Origin: Propioniciclava sp. MC1595
GTDB lineage: Bacteria; Actinomycetota; Actinomycetes; Propionibacteriales; Propionibacteriaceae
DNA: 64,000 bases
Direction of reading: 5' to 3'
NCBI RefSeq assembly: GCF_017569205.1
Contig: NZ_CP071870.1
Span: 3,162,001-3,226,000 of the forward strand
Shown piece after piece: positions 1-8,598 of the stretch. Both the position numbers and the translations under genes were made by a program. A model generated the notes under the pieces. That model was not told the origin of the DNA. It worked only from the letters and a program-made list of their open reading frames with translations, and searched no databases. Numbering within the stretch: the first letter of the stretch is position 1; each line of letters opens with the position of its first letter.

Positions 1-1
1 G

Positions 2-319
2 ACGATCATCCGCACCCTCGGCGAAATGCAGGGGCTGCTCGACCGGGACCCCTTCGCCGGGCTCACCCACGGGCCGGGGACCTACCTGACGGCGACGTTC
101 CTGAAGGCACCGCTCGACGTGGAGCCGCCCACCGACCCCCACCCGCTGACGCGGATCATCGGCTACGACGCCGCGGCCCGCGCGGTGCTGGCGGTGACGG
201 ACAACAGCGTGCCCGGCACGACCGGCAACTGGATGGCGTGGCTCGAGAAGACCCACGGTCGGGACATCACGACCCGCACGTGGCTGACCGTGCAGCGGAT
301 CGTGGCCAAGCTGGCCTAG
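2..319 (+). CDS. DUF1697 family protein, C-terminal part
   Basis: This is the 3' end of a gene that begins before the window; the frame is open from base 2. The ending, with ITTRTWLTVQRIVAKL, matches the conserved tail of DUF1697 proteins, where a T-R-N/T-W-x-T-V segment closes a small domain of about 170 residues. No biochemical function is established for the family. Its TAG stop overlaps by four bases the stop of the convergent gene on the other strand, so no terminator fits between them. The family call rests only on this tail and is moderately sure. Confidence 0.6.
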   Translation, partial: TIIRTLGEMQGLLDRDPFAGLTHGPGTYLTATFLKAPLDVEPPTDPHPLTRIIGYDAAARAVLAVTDNSVPGTTGNWMAWLEKTHGRDITTRTWLTVQRIVAKLA

Positions 320-1386
320 CGTTCGCGCACCCAGCGCGGGTCGCTCGGCGAGAACCGCCACCGGACGCCCTCGCCGTGCGGGTGCGCCACGTCGGTGAGC
401 AAGTACGTGCTGCCGGGACCCCACCCCGCGATGACGCTGGCGGTGTCGTCGTCGACCGGGATCGCCATGGTCGCGGCCCTCAGGTAGCCGCCGATGCCGA
501 GGCGCACCCCGTCGAACCGGTCCGCGACCGCGCTCCAGTCGGGGATGACCCAGCGTCCGTCCCGGCCGGTCACCCGGTACCAGTCGTGGCGCTTCTCGGC
601 CGTCACCTCGAGGGGGAACCGCCGACACAGCTCCGCCCAGTCCTCAGGGCCGGCCACCTCGAACACCCGGGCTGCGGGGTCGATGGCCACGCGTTGGGCC
701 TCGACGACCCGCGCCCCGCTGAAGTCCTCAACCAGCCACAACCCGACCGGGCCGGCGTCGCCGAACGTGCCGGTCGTCACGACCAGCCCGTGGGGCGGGG
801 TCGACCACCACTCCCCCGACCACGAGGCGGTCGGATCGGCGGGACGCTCGCGCGCGGCCTGCTCGTCGCCGGCGCGCACCGCGGCGCGCCACCGGGACAG
901 GTCGGGGCGCGGCAGCACCCGTCCGTCCCAGACCAGGTGCCACTGGTCGGACGCGTCGAGCGGGGCGTCCCAGGCCTGGACGTGGGGCGACGCCACGAGG
1001 TGGTCGGCGACCCGGGCCAATGCGTCCCGCACCTCGGGGAGGGCGCAGAGCAGGTCGTCGCCGTCGGGGCCCTGCCAGTACATGGCGGCGTCGACGGACG
1101 TGTTGAGCGCGTCCCGGGCGGCGTCGGCGGTCACCTCGGCCAGGTCGACGGCGCCGAGCGCCGCGACGACGTCGGCGACCGTGTACTCGGGGGTCGGGCC
1201 GCCCCAGCCGAAGCGCGTGATGGCCTGGCCGTCGGCCTCGGCGAGGCGGAAGGACACGTCGAACACGGACTGGACGAGCGCGCTCGCCTCGCCCTCACGC
1301 AGCCGGGCGTGCTCGGACGCGACGGCGAACGCCAGCAGCACACGGCGTCCGCGCGGGCCGGCCAGCAGGTCGGGGGTGGTCAGCAT
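316..1386 (-). CDS. uncharacterised actinobacterial protein (356 aa)
   Basis: I do not recognise a family. The product is a soluble, acidic protein rich in Trp and Asp, with no signal peptide or membrane segment. The C-terminal third has several short Trp-containing segments (for example WYRVTGRDGRWVIPDW), which suggests beta structure. The start lies six bases after a GATGAT that resembles the leaderless -10 hexamers seen elsewhere in the window. It stands alone, convergent with the DUF1697 gene and about 36 bases beyond the end of the molybdate operon. Codon use and strong third-position GC look like its neighbours, so it is probably a real gene. Confidence 0.7.
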   Translation of the reverse strand: MLTTPDLLAGPRGRRVLLAFAVASEHARLREGEASALVQSVFDVSFRLAEADGQAITRFGWGGPTPEYTVADVVAALGAVDLAEVTADAARDALNTSVDAAMYWQGPDGDDLLCALPEVRDALARVADHLVASPHVQAWDAPLDASDQWHLVWDGRVLPRPDLSRWRAAVRAGDEQAARERPADPTASWSGEWWSTPPHGLVVTTGTFGDAGPVGLWLVEDFSGARVVEAQRVAIDPAARVFEVAGPEDWAELCRRFPLEVTAEKRHDWYRVTGRDGRWVIPDWSAVADRFDGVRLGIGGYLRAATMAIPVDDDTASVIAGWGPGSTYLLTDVAHPHGEGVRWRFSPSDPRWVRER

Positions 1387-1422
1387 GGGGCCATCATCCC
1401 AGCGGTGCTGCCGGGCCGCGGC

Positions 1423-2487
1423 TCAGCGGGGGTAGAGCACCACCTGGGCGGCCTTGACCACCAGCCACACCGACCGGCCGGGCACGATCCCCTCGTCGAC
1501 GGACGCCGCGAGCGTCAGGTCGGCCGCCACCGGGCTGCCGTCGGCCAGGTGGGCGGTAAGGCGGACCAGGGAACCCCGGGGCTCGATGCCGGCCACGGTG
1601 GCCCGCAGGTGGTTGCGCGGGCTGCCCGACGGCTCGGTCGTGTGCACGGCGACGGCCGCGGGCACGAAGGAGGCGATGGCGGCGCGACCCTCGACGAGGC
1701 CGTCCTGGGCGACCCCGACCACGCGCTCTTTGCCGGGCAACAGGATCGCGTCGGCGCCGGAGGCCACCCCGGCCAGCAGGTTCACCCCGACCAGGTCGGC
1801 GACGAACGGCGACCGCGGCCGGGCGAGCAGGTCGGCTACGGGCCCGGTGTCGGCCACGCGCCCGCCCTGGACGACGGCGAGCTCGTCGGCCAGGGCCAGG
1901 GCGTCGACGGCGTCGTGGGTGACCAGCAGGGCCGTGCGCCCCTCGTCGCGGATCCGCTGCCGGAGCAGCGACCGGATCGCCGGCGCCACCGACACGTCGA
2001 GTGCCGCGAGGGGTTCGTCGAGCAGGACCAGGCGCGGGTCGGGGGCCAGGGCCCGGGCGATCGCGATGCGCTGGGCCTGGCCGCCCGAGACCTCCCAGGC
2101 GCGGGCCGGGGCGAGGTGGCCGCAGCCGACGGCGTCCAGTTCGGCCTGGGCGCGCTCGTGCGCCTCACTGGCCCGGACGCCGCCGGCCCGCAGCCCGAAG
2201 GCCGCGTTCTCGAGCACGCTCAGGTGCTCGAAGAGCAGGGGGCGCTGCTCGAGCACCGCGATGCGGCGCCGGTGGACGGGCACGTGCGTCCCGGTGCCCG
2301 AGACGATCGTGCCGTCGATCGTGACGGTGCCCGCGTCGGGGCGGAGCTGCCCGCCGACGAGCTGGAGGATGGACGACTTGCCCGCACCGTTGGGCCCGAC
2401 GAGGGCGACGACCGTGCCGGGCGCGACGGCCAGGTCGGCGTCGAGTCCGCGCGCCGCGACCCGCGCGCGGACCTCGACGGCGCTCAC
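1423..2487 (-). CDS. modC: Molybdate ABC transporter ATP-binding protein ModC
   Basis: ATPase of the high-affinity molybdate importer. The 354-residue product shows, in order, a Walker A motif (GPNGAGKSS) near residue 33, the ABC signature VSGGQ, Walker B LVLLDEP and an H-loop THD. A C-terminal region of about 130 residues fits the TOBE/Mop oxyanion-binding domain typical of ModC. A GTG start is chosen because GTG and the modB TGA overlap as GTGA, the usual translational coupling; longer readings would run through modB. It is the last gene of the operon regulator-modA-modB-modC. Confidence 0.92.
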   Translation of the reverse strand: MSAVEVRARVAARGLDADLAVAPGTVVALVGPNGAGKSSILQLVGGQLRPDAGTVTIDGTIVSGTGTHVPVHRRRIAVLEQRPLLFEHLSVLENAAFGLRAGGVRASEAHERAQAELDAVGCGHLAPARAWEVSGGQAQRIAIARALAPDPRLVLLDEPLAALDVSVAPAIRSLLRQRIRDEGRTALLVTHDAVDALALADELAVVQGGRVADTGPVADLLARPRSPFVADLVGVNLLAGVASGADAILLPGKERVVGVAQDGLVEGRAAIASFVPAAVAVHTTEPSGSPRNHLRATVAGIEPRGSLVRLTAHLADGSPVAADLTLAASVDEGIVPGRSVWLVVKAAQVVLYPR

Positions 2488-3302
2488 GACGCCCTCCGGC
2501 GGACGGTGCGGCGGGAGAACCAGCCGGTGACGGCGACGGTCAGCGCGGCGACGACGATGAGCACCAGCGCGAGGGCCAGGGCGGCGTCGGTGTCGAGCTC
2601 GCGCAGCATGTAGATCTCCAGCGGCAGGGTGCGGGTGACGCCCTGCAGCGACCCGGCGAAGGTGATCGTGGCCCCGAACTCGCCCAGCGCGCGGGCGAAG
2701 GTGAGCGCGCCGCCGGAGGCGATCGACGGCGCGAGCAGGGGCAGCGTCACGCGGCGGAGCGTGTAGGTGGGGGACGCCCCCAGCGTGGCCGCCGCCCCCT
2801 CGACGCCGCTGCCCGAGGCGCGTAGCGCGCCCTCGACGGAGGTGACCAGGAAGGGCATCGCCACGAACACCTGGGCCATGACGACGGCGACGGTCGAGAA
2901 GCCGAGCTCGATGCCGAGGACCGAGAGGGGGGCACCCAGCACGCCGCGGCGTCCGAACGTGATGAGCAGGGCGAGGCCCGACACGACCGGGGGCAGCACC
3001 ATGGGGATGGTCACCAGCGTGCGCACGACCCCGGCCAGGCGCCCGTCGGAGCGGGCGAGCACGAGCGCGAGCGGCAGCCCGATCACCAGGGCGATGGCCG
3101 TGGCGACGATGCAGGTGAGGAGGCTGAGGCCGAGGGCGTCCAGCGACGAGCGGGTGGTCAGGAGGGCGGGCACCTCGGCCCAGGGCACCCGGACCGCGAT
3201 GCCGAGCAGCGGCACCGTCAGGAACAGCACCGCCAGCACGGCGGGGACGTACAGCCATCCCGGCAGTCCGGGCCCGCCGCGGGTGGGGGTGGGCAGGGTC
3301 AT
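2484..3302 (-). CDS. modB: Molybdate ABC transporter permease ModB
   Basis: Inner-membrane channel of the molybdate importer. The 272-residue product has about six hydrophobic segments and the cytoplasmic EAA loop (EGAALTLGASPTYTLRRVTLP is the usual form; here it reads EGAAATLGASPTYTLRRV), which docks the ATPase. The ATG start overlaps the modA stop as ATGA and the stop overlaps the modC start as GTGA, so modA, modB and modC are probably translated in coupling. Length and topology are normal for ModB. Confidence 0.92.
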   Translation of the reverse strand: MTLPTPTRGGPGLPGWLYVPAVLAVLFLTVPLLGIAVRVPWAEVPALLTTRSSLDALGLSLLTCIVATAIALVIGLPLALVLARSDGRLAGVVRTLVTIPMVLPPVVSGLALLITFGRRGVLGAPLSVLGIELGFSTVAVVMAQVFVAMPFLVTSVEGALRASGSGVEGAAATLGASPTYTLRRVTLPLLAPSIASGGALTFARALGEFGATITFAGSLQGVTRTLPLEIYMLRELDTDAALALALVLIVVAALTVAVTGWFSRRTVRRRAS

Positions 3303-4159
3303 GGGGTGCCGAAGCCGTAGGAGGCCAGCACGGCCTGACCTCGGTCGCTGAGCACGAGGTCGATGAACGCCCGCGCCGCCTCGGCATGCGGGGCATCGGT
3401 CACGATCGCCATGGGGTACCGGGTGGCGAGCTTTTTCTCGGGGTCGACCGCGATGGTCTCCACGGCGTCGCCGGCGGCCTTGGCGTCGGTGGCGAACACG
3501 ATGCCCGCGTCGGCCTCACCCGAGGACACCTTGCCCCGCACGTCGGTGACCTTCTGCTCCTCCGACACGGGCTTCAGGGTGACCCCGGCGGCCTCGGCGA
3601 TCTCCAGGGCGGTGGCGCCACACGGCACGGCGGGGGCGCAGACGACCAGCCTGGTGCCGTCCAGGGAGGGGTCGACGCCGGTGACCTGGGCGGGGTTGCC
3701 CTTCGGCACGATCAGCACGCCCGAGTTGGTGGCGAAGATCGTCGGGGCGGGTGCCACCATGCCGGCCTCGGTGGCCTTGGCCATGTTCGCCTCGTCTGCG
3801 GTCGCCAGCACGTCGGCCGGAGCGCCCCCCTTGATCTGGTCGACCAGGGTCGGCGACCCGTCGAAGTTGAGGGTGACGTCGAGGTTCGGGTCGAGCTCGG
3901 CGATCTCGGTGAACGCGGCCGTCAGCGACGCAGCGGCGAACACCGTGACCTGCTGGGGCTGGCCGGCGGGGGGCGTGGGCGCGGTCGCCGGTCCGGACGC
4001 CGCGGGTGCGGCCGCGCAGCCGCCCAGGACGAGGGTTCCGGCCACCATCGCGGTGACGACCGAGGCCCACTTGCACCGGATACCGTCACCCGCGCCGGTT
4101 GCACCCGGCGCGTCTGACGGGGACCGGCGCGTCTGCCGCGTGCTGGCCGTGCCGTCCAT
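3299..4159 (-). CDS. modA: Molybdate ABC transporter substrate-binding lipoprotein ModA
   Basis: Extracytoplasmic molybdate receptor. The product of about 286 residues starts with a basic stretch and a hydrophobic segment ending in a lipobox (VLGGC, Cys near residue 49), so it should be lipid-anchored to the outer face of the membrane. The mature part has ModA hallmarks: VFAAASLTAAFTEIA at the start and a GGAPADVLATAD segment. The chosen ATG lies one base after the stop of the regulator gene; the lipobox is unusually far in, so a start further downstream is possible. Its end overlaps modB (ATGA). Confidence 0.9.
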   Translation of the reverse strand: MDGTASTRQTRRSPSDAPGATGAGDGIRCKWASVVTAMVAGTLVLGGCAAAPAASGPATAPTPPAGQPQQVTVFAAASLTAAFTEIAELDPNLDVTLNFDGSPTLVDQIKGGAPADVLATADEANMAKATEAGMVAPAPTIFATNSGVLIVPKGNPAQVTGVDPSLDGTRLVVCAPAVPCGATALEIAEAAGVTLKPVSEEQKVTDVRGKVSSGEADAGIVFATDAKAAGDAVETIAVDPEKKLATRYPMAIVTDAPHAEAARAFIDLVLSDRGQAVLASYGFGTP

Positions 4160-4160
4160 G

Positions 4161-4568
4161 TCAGGACCTCCCCCGCGGCGTCTCGACGTGCACGTTCGTC
4201 GCCTTGACCACGGCCGAGGCCACCGACCCCACCTCGAGGCCGAGCTCACGCACGGCCTCGGTCGAGATCAGCGAGACCACCCGGAACGGCCCGCACTGCA
4301 GCGTCACCTGCGACATCACGGCGTCGGAAACCACGCCGGTCACCAGCCCCGTGAAGTGGTTGCGCGCCGAGCGGTGGCCGGAGTCGGGGTCGGCGGCCGC
4401 GTCGGCGGCGAGCTCCTCGGCCAGGCGGGCCAGGTCGGCGCCGGGCACGACCTTGCGCCCCGAGCCATCCAGCGTGGACGCCAAGCGCCCACCGTCCACC
4501 CACCGACGCACCGTGTCGTCGCTGACCCCCAGCAGGGAGGCAGCCTCAGAGATCCGCAGATGCGACAT
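4161..4568 (-). CDS. HTH-TOBE molybdenum-binding regulator
   Basis: A 135-residue protein with two parts. Residues 1-55 form a MerR/excisionase-type helix-turn-helix (RISEAASLLGVSDDTVRRWV) and residues about 68-133 a single TOBE/Mop domain (RNHFTGLVTGVV...VSLISTEAVRELGL...ATNVHVETP), the fold that binds molybdate or tungstate. This pairing is common in actinobacteria as the first gene of mod operons; sensing molybdate and controlling modABC is an inference from position. The start has no Shine-Dalgarno sequence but lies seven bases after a TACCCT hexamer, so its mRNA is probably leaderless. modA follows after one base. Confidence 0.85.
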   Translation of the reverse strand: MSHLRISEAASLLGVSDDTVRRWVDGGRLASTLDGSGRKVVPGADLARLAEELAADAAADPDSGHRSARNHFTGLVTGVVSDAVMSQVTLQCGPFRVVSLISTEAVRELGLEVGSVASAVVKATNVHVETPRGRS

Positions 4569-4575
4569 GAGAGTG

Positions 4576-4581
4576 AGGGTA
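4576..4581 (-). promoter_or_regulatory. -10 hexamer of the molybdate operon (leaderless)
   Basis: TACCCT on the minus strand, seven bases before the ATG of the HTH-TOBE gene, with no Shine-Dalgarno sequence between. It fits the TANNNT-N6-8-start pattern seen repeatedly in this window. Confidence 0.5.
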
Positions 4582-4599
4582 TCACCGCAAGTGCGGAAA

Positions 4600-4653
4600 C
4601 ATTTCCGGGTGGCGTGACCCCAAGGATCCTTGGGGTCACGCCACCCGGAAATG
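4600..4653. repeat. Perfect 54-bp palindrome
   Basis: Two 27-base arms meet with no spacer at GGATCC; the centre reads GACCCCAAGGATCCTTGGGGTC and every base is matched out to CATTTCC...GGAAATG. It lies between the end of the ABC exporter operon and the promoter of the molybdate operon, both leftward. As RNA it would form a very strong hairpin and could terminate the exporter transcript. There is no clear U-tract on either side, so a DNA-level role is also possible. Confidence 0.85.
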
Positions 4654-4670
4654 CAGTCGGCCCGCGCCGG

Positions 4671-6608
4671 TCAGGAACGCCAGGTCCGCCACAGGCGGGC
4701 GTACTCGCCGTCGGCGTCGATGAGCTCGTCGTGCGAACCCAGCTCGGCGATGCGCCCGTCGATGACGACCGCGATCCGGTCGGCGTCGTGGGCGGTGTGC
4801 AGGCGGTGCGCGATCGCGATCACGGCGCGCCCGTCGAGCAGTGCGTGCATCGAGCCCTCCAGGTGGCGGGCCGAGGTCGGGTCGATCAGCGACGTCGCCT
4901 CGTCCAGCACCAGGGTGTGCGGGTCGGCCACCACCAGGCGGGCGAGCGCCACCTGCTGCGCCTGGGCGGGCGTGAGCTGCAGGTGCCCATGGCCCAGCTG
5001 CGTGTCGAGCCCGTCGCGGAGCTTGCCGACCCAGCCCCATGCGTCCACCACGCGCAGGGCCTGCTCGACCTCGGCGTCGCTCGCCGTGGTCTCGCGGGCC
5101 AGCACCACGTTGTCGCGCAGCGACCCGACGAACACGTGGTGCTCCTGGGTGACCAGGGCGACCTCGGTGCGCAGCCGGTCCAGCGGCAGGTCCATGACGT
5201 CGACGCCGCCGACCTCGACCGATCCCGTGCGGGGGCGGTTGATGCCGGCCACGAGGCGTCCGAGGGTCGACTTGCCCGAGCCGGACGGGCCGACCACGGC
5301 CACCCGTTCGCCCGGCGCCAGCTCCAGCGTCACGCCGTGCAGGACGTCGTGGCCCTCGCGGTAGGCGAACCGCAGGTCGCGCCCCTCGAGGTCGGTGCCG
5401 GCCGGCACCACGTCCTGGGGCGTCCGGTCGTCCTCGACCTCGGCGACGCCGATGAGGCGGGTCGTCGAGACCAGGCCGATCTGGAGGTGGTCGAGCACCA
5501 TGATCACGCGGTCCAGCGGACCCTGCAGCTGCTGCACGTACAGGGCGGCGGTCGTGATCTGGCCGATGGTGACCAGGTCGGCGTTGAAGCCCCACGTGCC
5601 GACGAGCACGATGCCGACGAGCGGCAGCTGGAACGAGGCGTCCACCATCGAGAAGAGCACGTTGCGCAGGGCGAGGGTGTAGCGCTCGGCCTGGCCGGAG
5701 AGCTCGGTGTCCTCGTCGAGCTGGTCGCGCCGGCGGGAGCCGAGGCCGAGGGCCTCGACCGTCCGCGCGCCCTCGATCGACTCGGTCAGCGTCGCGCTGA
5801 TCACCGAGTACGAACGCGACTCGGTGATGTAGCCCGCGGGCGCCCGGCGCAGGTAGTGCCGGCCCCCGAACCACATCATGAGCGCGGTCACGACCAGGGG
5901 CAGGGCCAGCAGCCACGAGTTGGCCAGCATCGCCGCCAGGGTCGCGACGATGGTCACCATCGAGATGATGAAGTGCGGCAACGCCCAGCGGACCGCGGCG
6001 GCCATCTTCGACACGTCGGAGGTGATGCGCGTCAGCAGGTCGCCGGAGCTCGACGACTCCACCTGCCCCAGCGGCAGGCGCAGCACGATGCGGACGACCT
6101 CCTCGCGGGCCGCGGCCAGCGTGTCGTAGCCGAGCACGGCCGAGGCGCGGCGGGCGAGCAGCACCAGCACGGCCTGCACGACGATCGCCACGATGATGAC
6201 CGTCACGGTCGCGTCGAGGGTGCCCGCGCCGATGGTCCCGCCGGCCACGCCGTCGACCAGGTCGCCGAGCAGGAACGGCGCGACCAGGGCCGCCCCGCTC
6301 GCGAGCAGGTTGATGACGACGGCCCACGCGAGCACCGCACGGCGCGAGCGCAGCAACCCGCCGATGAAGGACACGGCCGTCCGGCCCGACGACACCGGGA
6401 ACCCGCGCTCGGGGTTGCGGGCCTCGGTCATCGTCCGCGAGGCCATCTCCTCACGGACGCGCTGCAGGGCGGCATAGTCACGCAGGCGCGTGCCCCAGCC
6501 CCGGCCGCGCGGGGGGCGGCGCAGGCCCTCGGGCATGCGCGGGGGCGGCGGCCCCTCGCGCCAGGTCTCCGCCGAGGTCGCCAACGCCTCGGTCGTCAGC
6601 TCACTCAT
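4671..6608 (-). CDS. ABC exporter half-transporter with consensus Walker motifs and degenerate signature
   Basis: A fused transmembrane-ATPase exporter subunit of 645 residues: a cytoplasmic N-terminal extension, six membrane segments (about residues 85-370) and one nucleotide-binding domain. Walker A GPSGSGKST (near 440), Walker B TLVLDEA and the H-loop AHR are all intact. The ABC signature, however, reads LTPAQ instead of LSGGQ. Its partner, ending 8 bases inside this gene's start, keeps LSGGQ but has lost its own Walker A, so together they can build only one complete ATP site. The substrate cannot be told from sequence; drug, lipid or peptide export is typical of the class. Confidence 0.9.
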   Translation of the reverse strand: MSELTTEALATSAETWREGPPPPRMPEGLRRPPRGRGWGTRLRDYAALQRVREEMASRTMTEARNPERGFPVSSGRTAVSFIGGLLRSRRAVLAWAVVINLLASGAALVAPFLLGDLVDGVAGGTIGAGTLDATVTVIIVAIVVQAVLVLLARRASAVLGYDTLAAAREEVVRIVLRLPLGQVESSSSGDLLTRITSDVSKMAAAVRWALPHFIISMVTIVATLAAMLANSWLLALPLVVTALMMWFGGRHYLRRAPAGYITESRSYSVISATLTESIEGARTVEALGLGSRRRDQLDEDTELSGQAERYTLALRNVLFSMVDASFQLPLVGIVLVGTWGFNADLVTIGQITTAALYVQQLQGPLDRVIMVLDHLQIGLVSTTRLIGVAEVEDDRTPQDVVPAGTDLEGRDLRFAYREGHDVLHGVTLELAPGERVAVVGPSGSGKSTLGRLVAGINRPRTGSVEVGGVDVMDLPLDRLRTEVALVTQEHHVFVGSLRDNVVLARETTASDAEVEQALRVVDAWGWVGKLRDGLDTQLGHGHLQLTPAQAQQVALARLVVADPHTLVLDEATSLIDPTSARHLEGSMHALLDGRAVIAIAHRLHTAHDADRIAVVIDGRIAELGSHDELIDADGEYARLWRTWRS

Positions 6609-8517
6609 TGTCGTCCTCCATGCCGCGCGCGATGACGCGGCGGTAGTCGGGGTGGGCCTGCAGCTCGACGTGGGTGCCGCGGGCGACCTCCCGGCCGTCG
6701 ACCAGCTGCGCCACCACGTCGGCGCGGTGCAGCAGCAGCGGGGACGCCGTGGTCACCACCGTCGTCCGCCCGCGGCGGTGCTCCACGAGGCGCTCGGCGA
6801 TCCGGGACTCGGTGTGGGCGTCCACCGCGGAGGTGGGCTCCACCAGCACGAGCACCTCGGGGTCACGCACGAGGGCGCGCGCCAGCACGATGCGCTGGCG
6901 CTGCCCGCCGGACAGCCCGCGCCCCTTCTCGTCGATCCGGCCCTGCCAGCCACCGGGCAGCCCGTCGTACACGTCCTCGGCCGACGCGGTGCGCAGCGCA
7001 CGCTCGGCCTCCTCGCGGGTGTGGGTCCCCCACGGGTCGACCGCGTCCTGGAGGGTGCCCGCGAACAGGGACGCCCCCGTGTCGGACACCACGACCCGCT
7101 CCCGCAGGCTGGCGAGGTCGTACTCCGCGTAGTCGACGCCGTCGGCGGTCACGCCCCACAGCTGGGCGGCGCGCTCGGCGTCCGCGAGGGCCTGCCGGGC
7201 GCGAGCCTTCGCGCGTTCCTTGCGGGCGAGCCGCAGCTTGCGGCCCTTCAGGTCCTCGAGCTCGGGCTCCTCACCGGTGACCGAGGGCAGGTACCGCCCC
7301 AGCCGGTCGGCCAGGGCCGCGGACGCCTCGGGGTCGGCCGAGACGACGGCCAGGAACTCGCCCGGGTGCACCTCGACCCCCGAGGACTCGTCGCGCAGCA
7401 CCGGGCGCTCGCCGACCTGCCGGTCGCGGGGCGCCCACGGCACGTCGGCGCCGAACAGGGCGATCGTCTTGCGCGCCGCCACGAGGCCCTGGACCCACCG
7501 CTGCGCGAAGTCGAAGAACGTCCGCATCGGGGTGACCAGGAACACGGCGTAGCCGAAGAAGCTGATCAGTTCGCCGACCGTCAGTTCGCCCGCCAGCATG
7601 TGCTGGGCGCCGAGGTACACCAGCACCACGAGCAGGATGCCCGACAGCAGGACGCTGATCGCCTCGACGACCCCCTGCCACGTGCCGAGGGTGATGCCCA
7701 GGCCGCGCACCTTCTGCGACTGGCGCTCGTAGTTGCGGGCGAAGGTCTGCTCGCCCCCGATGCCGCGCAGGATGCGCAGGCCGGCGACGATGTCGGTGGC
7801 CAGCGAGGTCAGGTTCGAGCTCTCGGTGCGCTCGGCGGTCTGCGCCGCCGTCAGCGGACGCATCACCGGCAGGGACGCCGCGAGCAGCAGCGGCGTCGCG
7901 ACCAGCACGACGAGCCCCAGGGTGGGCGACGTGCTGAACATCAGCACGCACACGAACAGGAAGCTCAGCGCGGAGGCGATCACGTGGCCGAAGGAGTCGA
8001 TCGTGGCCCCGAACTGGTCCGAGTCTGAGTTCGAGATGCTGAGCGCCTCGCCGGTCGGCACGCGGCGTCCGAGGATGTGGCCCAGGTCGGCCGCCTTGCG
8101 GCCGACGCGGCGCTGCGTGCCGTGGATGGAGATCACCCACATCCGCACGGCGATGGTGTGGAAGAGGATGCCGCCCACCACGCCGAACGCGATGACGCCG
8201 AGCAGCAGCGCGACCCAACCGAGGGTGGCCATGGGGTCGCGGCCGAGGATGCCCGCGTCGATGGCGCGGCCCAGGAGCCACGGCGTCAGCGAGCCGGGCA
8301 CGAGCCAGGACAGCGCGGCCAGGGTCATGGCGGGCACGACCCAGCCCATCGACCGCATCAGCCAGAACAGGAACCGGCTCGGCGACCGGACGTCGGGGGC
8401 ACCGGGCTCGGCGCCGAAGCCGCCCACGAGCGGCGGGAAGTCGTGGCGACGCTCCCAGCGCAGGCCGGGGTCGCGGTCGTGCGGGCGTGGAGTCGACGCG
8501 TCGACAGGGCCGAACAT
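6601..8517 (-). CDS. ABC exporter half-transporter with lost Walker A and intact LSGGQ
   Basis: Partner half-transporter of about 638 residues with six membrane segments and an ATP-binding-like domain. The signature LSGGQRQR (near 530) is perfect, but the P-loop region reads AVVSADPEASAALAD with no GxxGxGK, Walker B reads VLVLVEP (Asp replaced by Val, Glu kept), and the H-loop is TTASP without His. This half should not bind ATP by its own P-loop and probably completes the partner's site. I chose ATG 8517 because TTGAGGAAA lies just before it; an in-frame ATG at 8562 has no such site. A 25-codon leader ORF precedes it. Confidence 0.87.
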   Translation of the reverse strand: MFGPVDASTPRPHDRDPGLRWERRHDFPPLVGGFGAEPGAPDVRSPSRFLFWLMRSMGWVVPAMTLAALSWLVPGSLTPWLLGRAIDAGILGRDPMATLGWVALLLGVIAFGVVGGILFHTIAVRMWVISIHGTQRRVGRKAADLGHILGRRVPTGEALSISNSDSDQFGATIDSFGHVIASALSFLFVCVLMFSTSPTLGLVVLVATPLLLAASLPVMRPLTAAQTAERTESSNLTSLATDIVAGLRILRGIGGEQTFARNYERQSQKVRGLGITLGTWQGVVEAISVLLSGILLVVLVYLGAQHMLAGELTVGELISFFGYAVFLVTPMRTFFDFAQRWVQGLVAARKTIALFGADVPWAPRDRQVGERPVLRDESSGVEVHPGEFLAVVSADPEASAALADRLGRYLPSVTGEEPELEDLKGRKLRLARKERAKARARQALADAERAAQLWGVTADGVDYAEYDLASLRERVVVSDTGASLFAGTLQDAVDPWGTHTREEAERALRTASAEDVYDGLPGGWQGRIDEKGRGLSGGQRQRIVLARALVRDPEVLVLVEPTSAVDAHTESRIAERLVEHRRGRTTVVTTASPLLLHRADVVAQLVDGREVARGTHVELQAHPDYRRVIARGMEDDNE

Positions 8518-8546
8518 GGGTTTCCTCAAGCGTTCTGGGGGGAGTG

Positions 8547-8586
8547 GTGCCGGGGCGGGCAACGGGGCCCGCGGGTGCCGGGGCGG
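8547..8586 (-). repeat. 12-bp direct repeat in the exporter 5' leader
   Basis: GTGCCGGGGCGG (plus-strand reading) occurs at 8547-8558 and again at 8575-8586, 28 bases apart, with a GGGCCCGCGGG stretch between. The block lies between the leader ORF stop and the exporter start, so it could support alternative RNA pairings. That role is inference. Confidence 0.5.
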
Positions 8587-8598
8587 CGTGGGGTCGGG

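Noticed and set aside
238-2613. A 791-codon plus-strand ORF opposite the unknown gene and modC
   Set aside because: It is low-complexity (Arg/Gly/Val/His-rich), has no domain, and mirrors the high third-position GC of the real minus-strand genes.
3363-6635. A 1090-codon plus-strand ORF opposite modA, the HTH-TOBE gene and an ABC exporter gene
   Set aside because: It spans several well-supported minus-strand genes and even the palindrome; composition is that of an antisense shadow.
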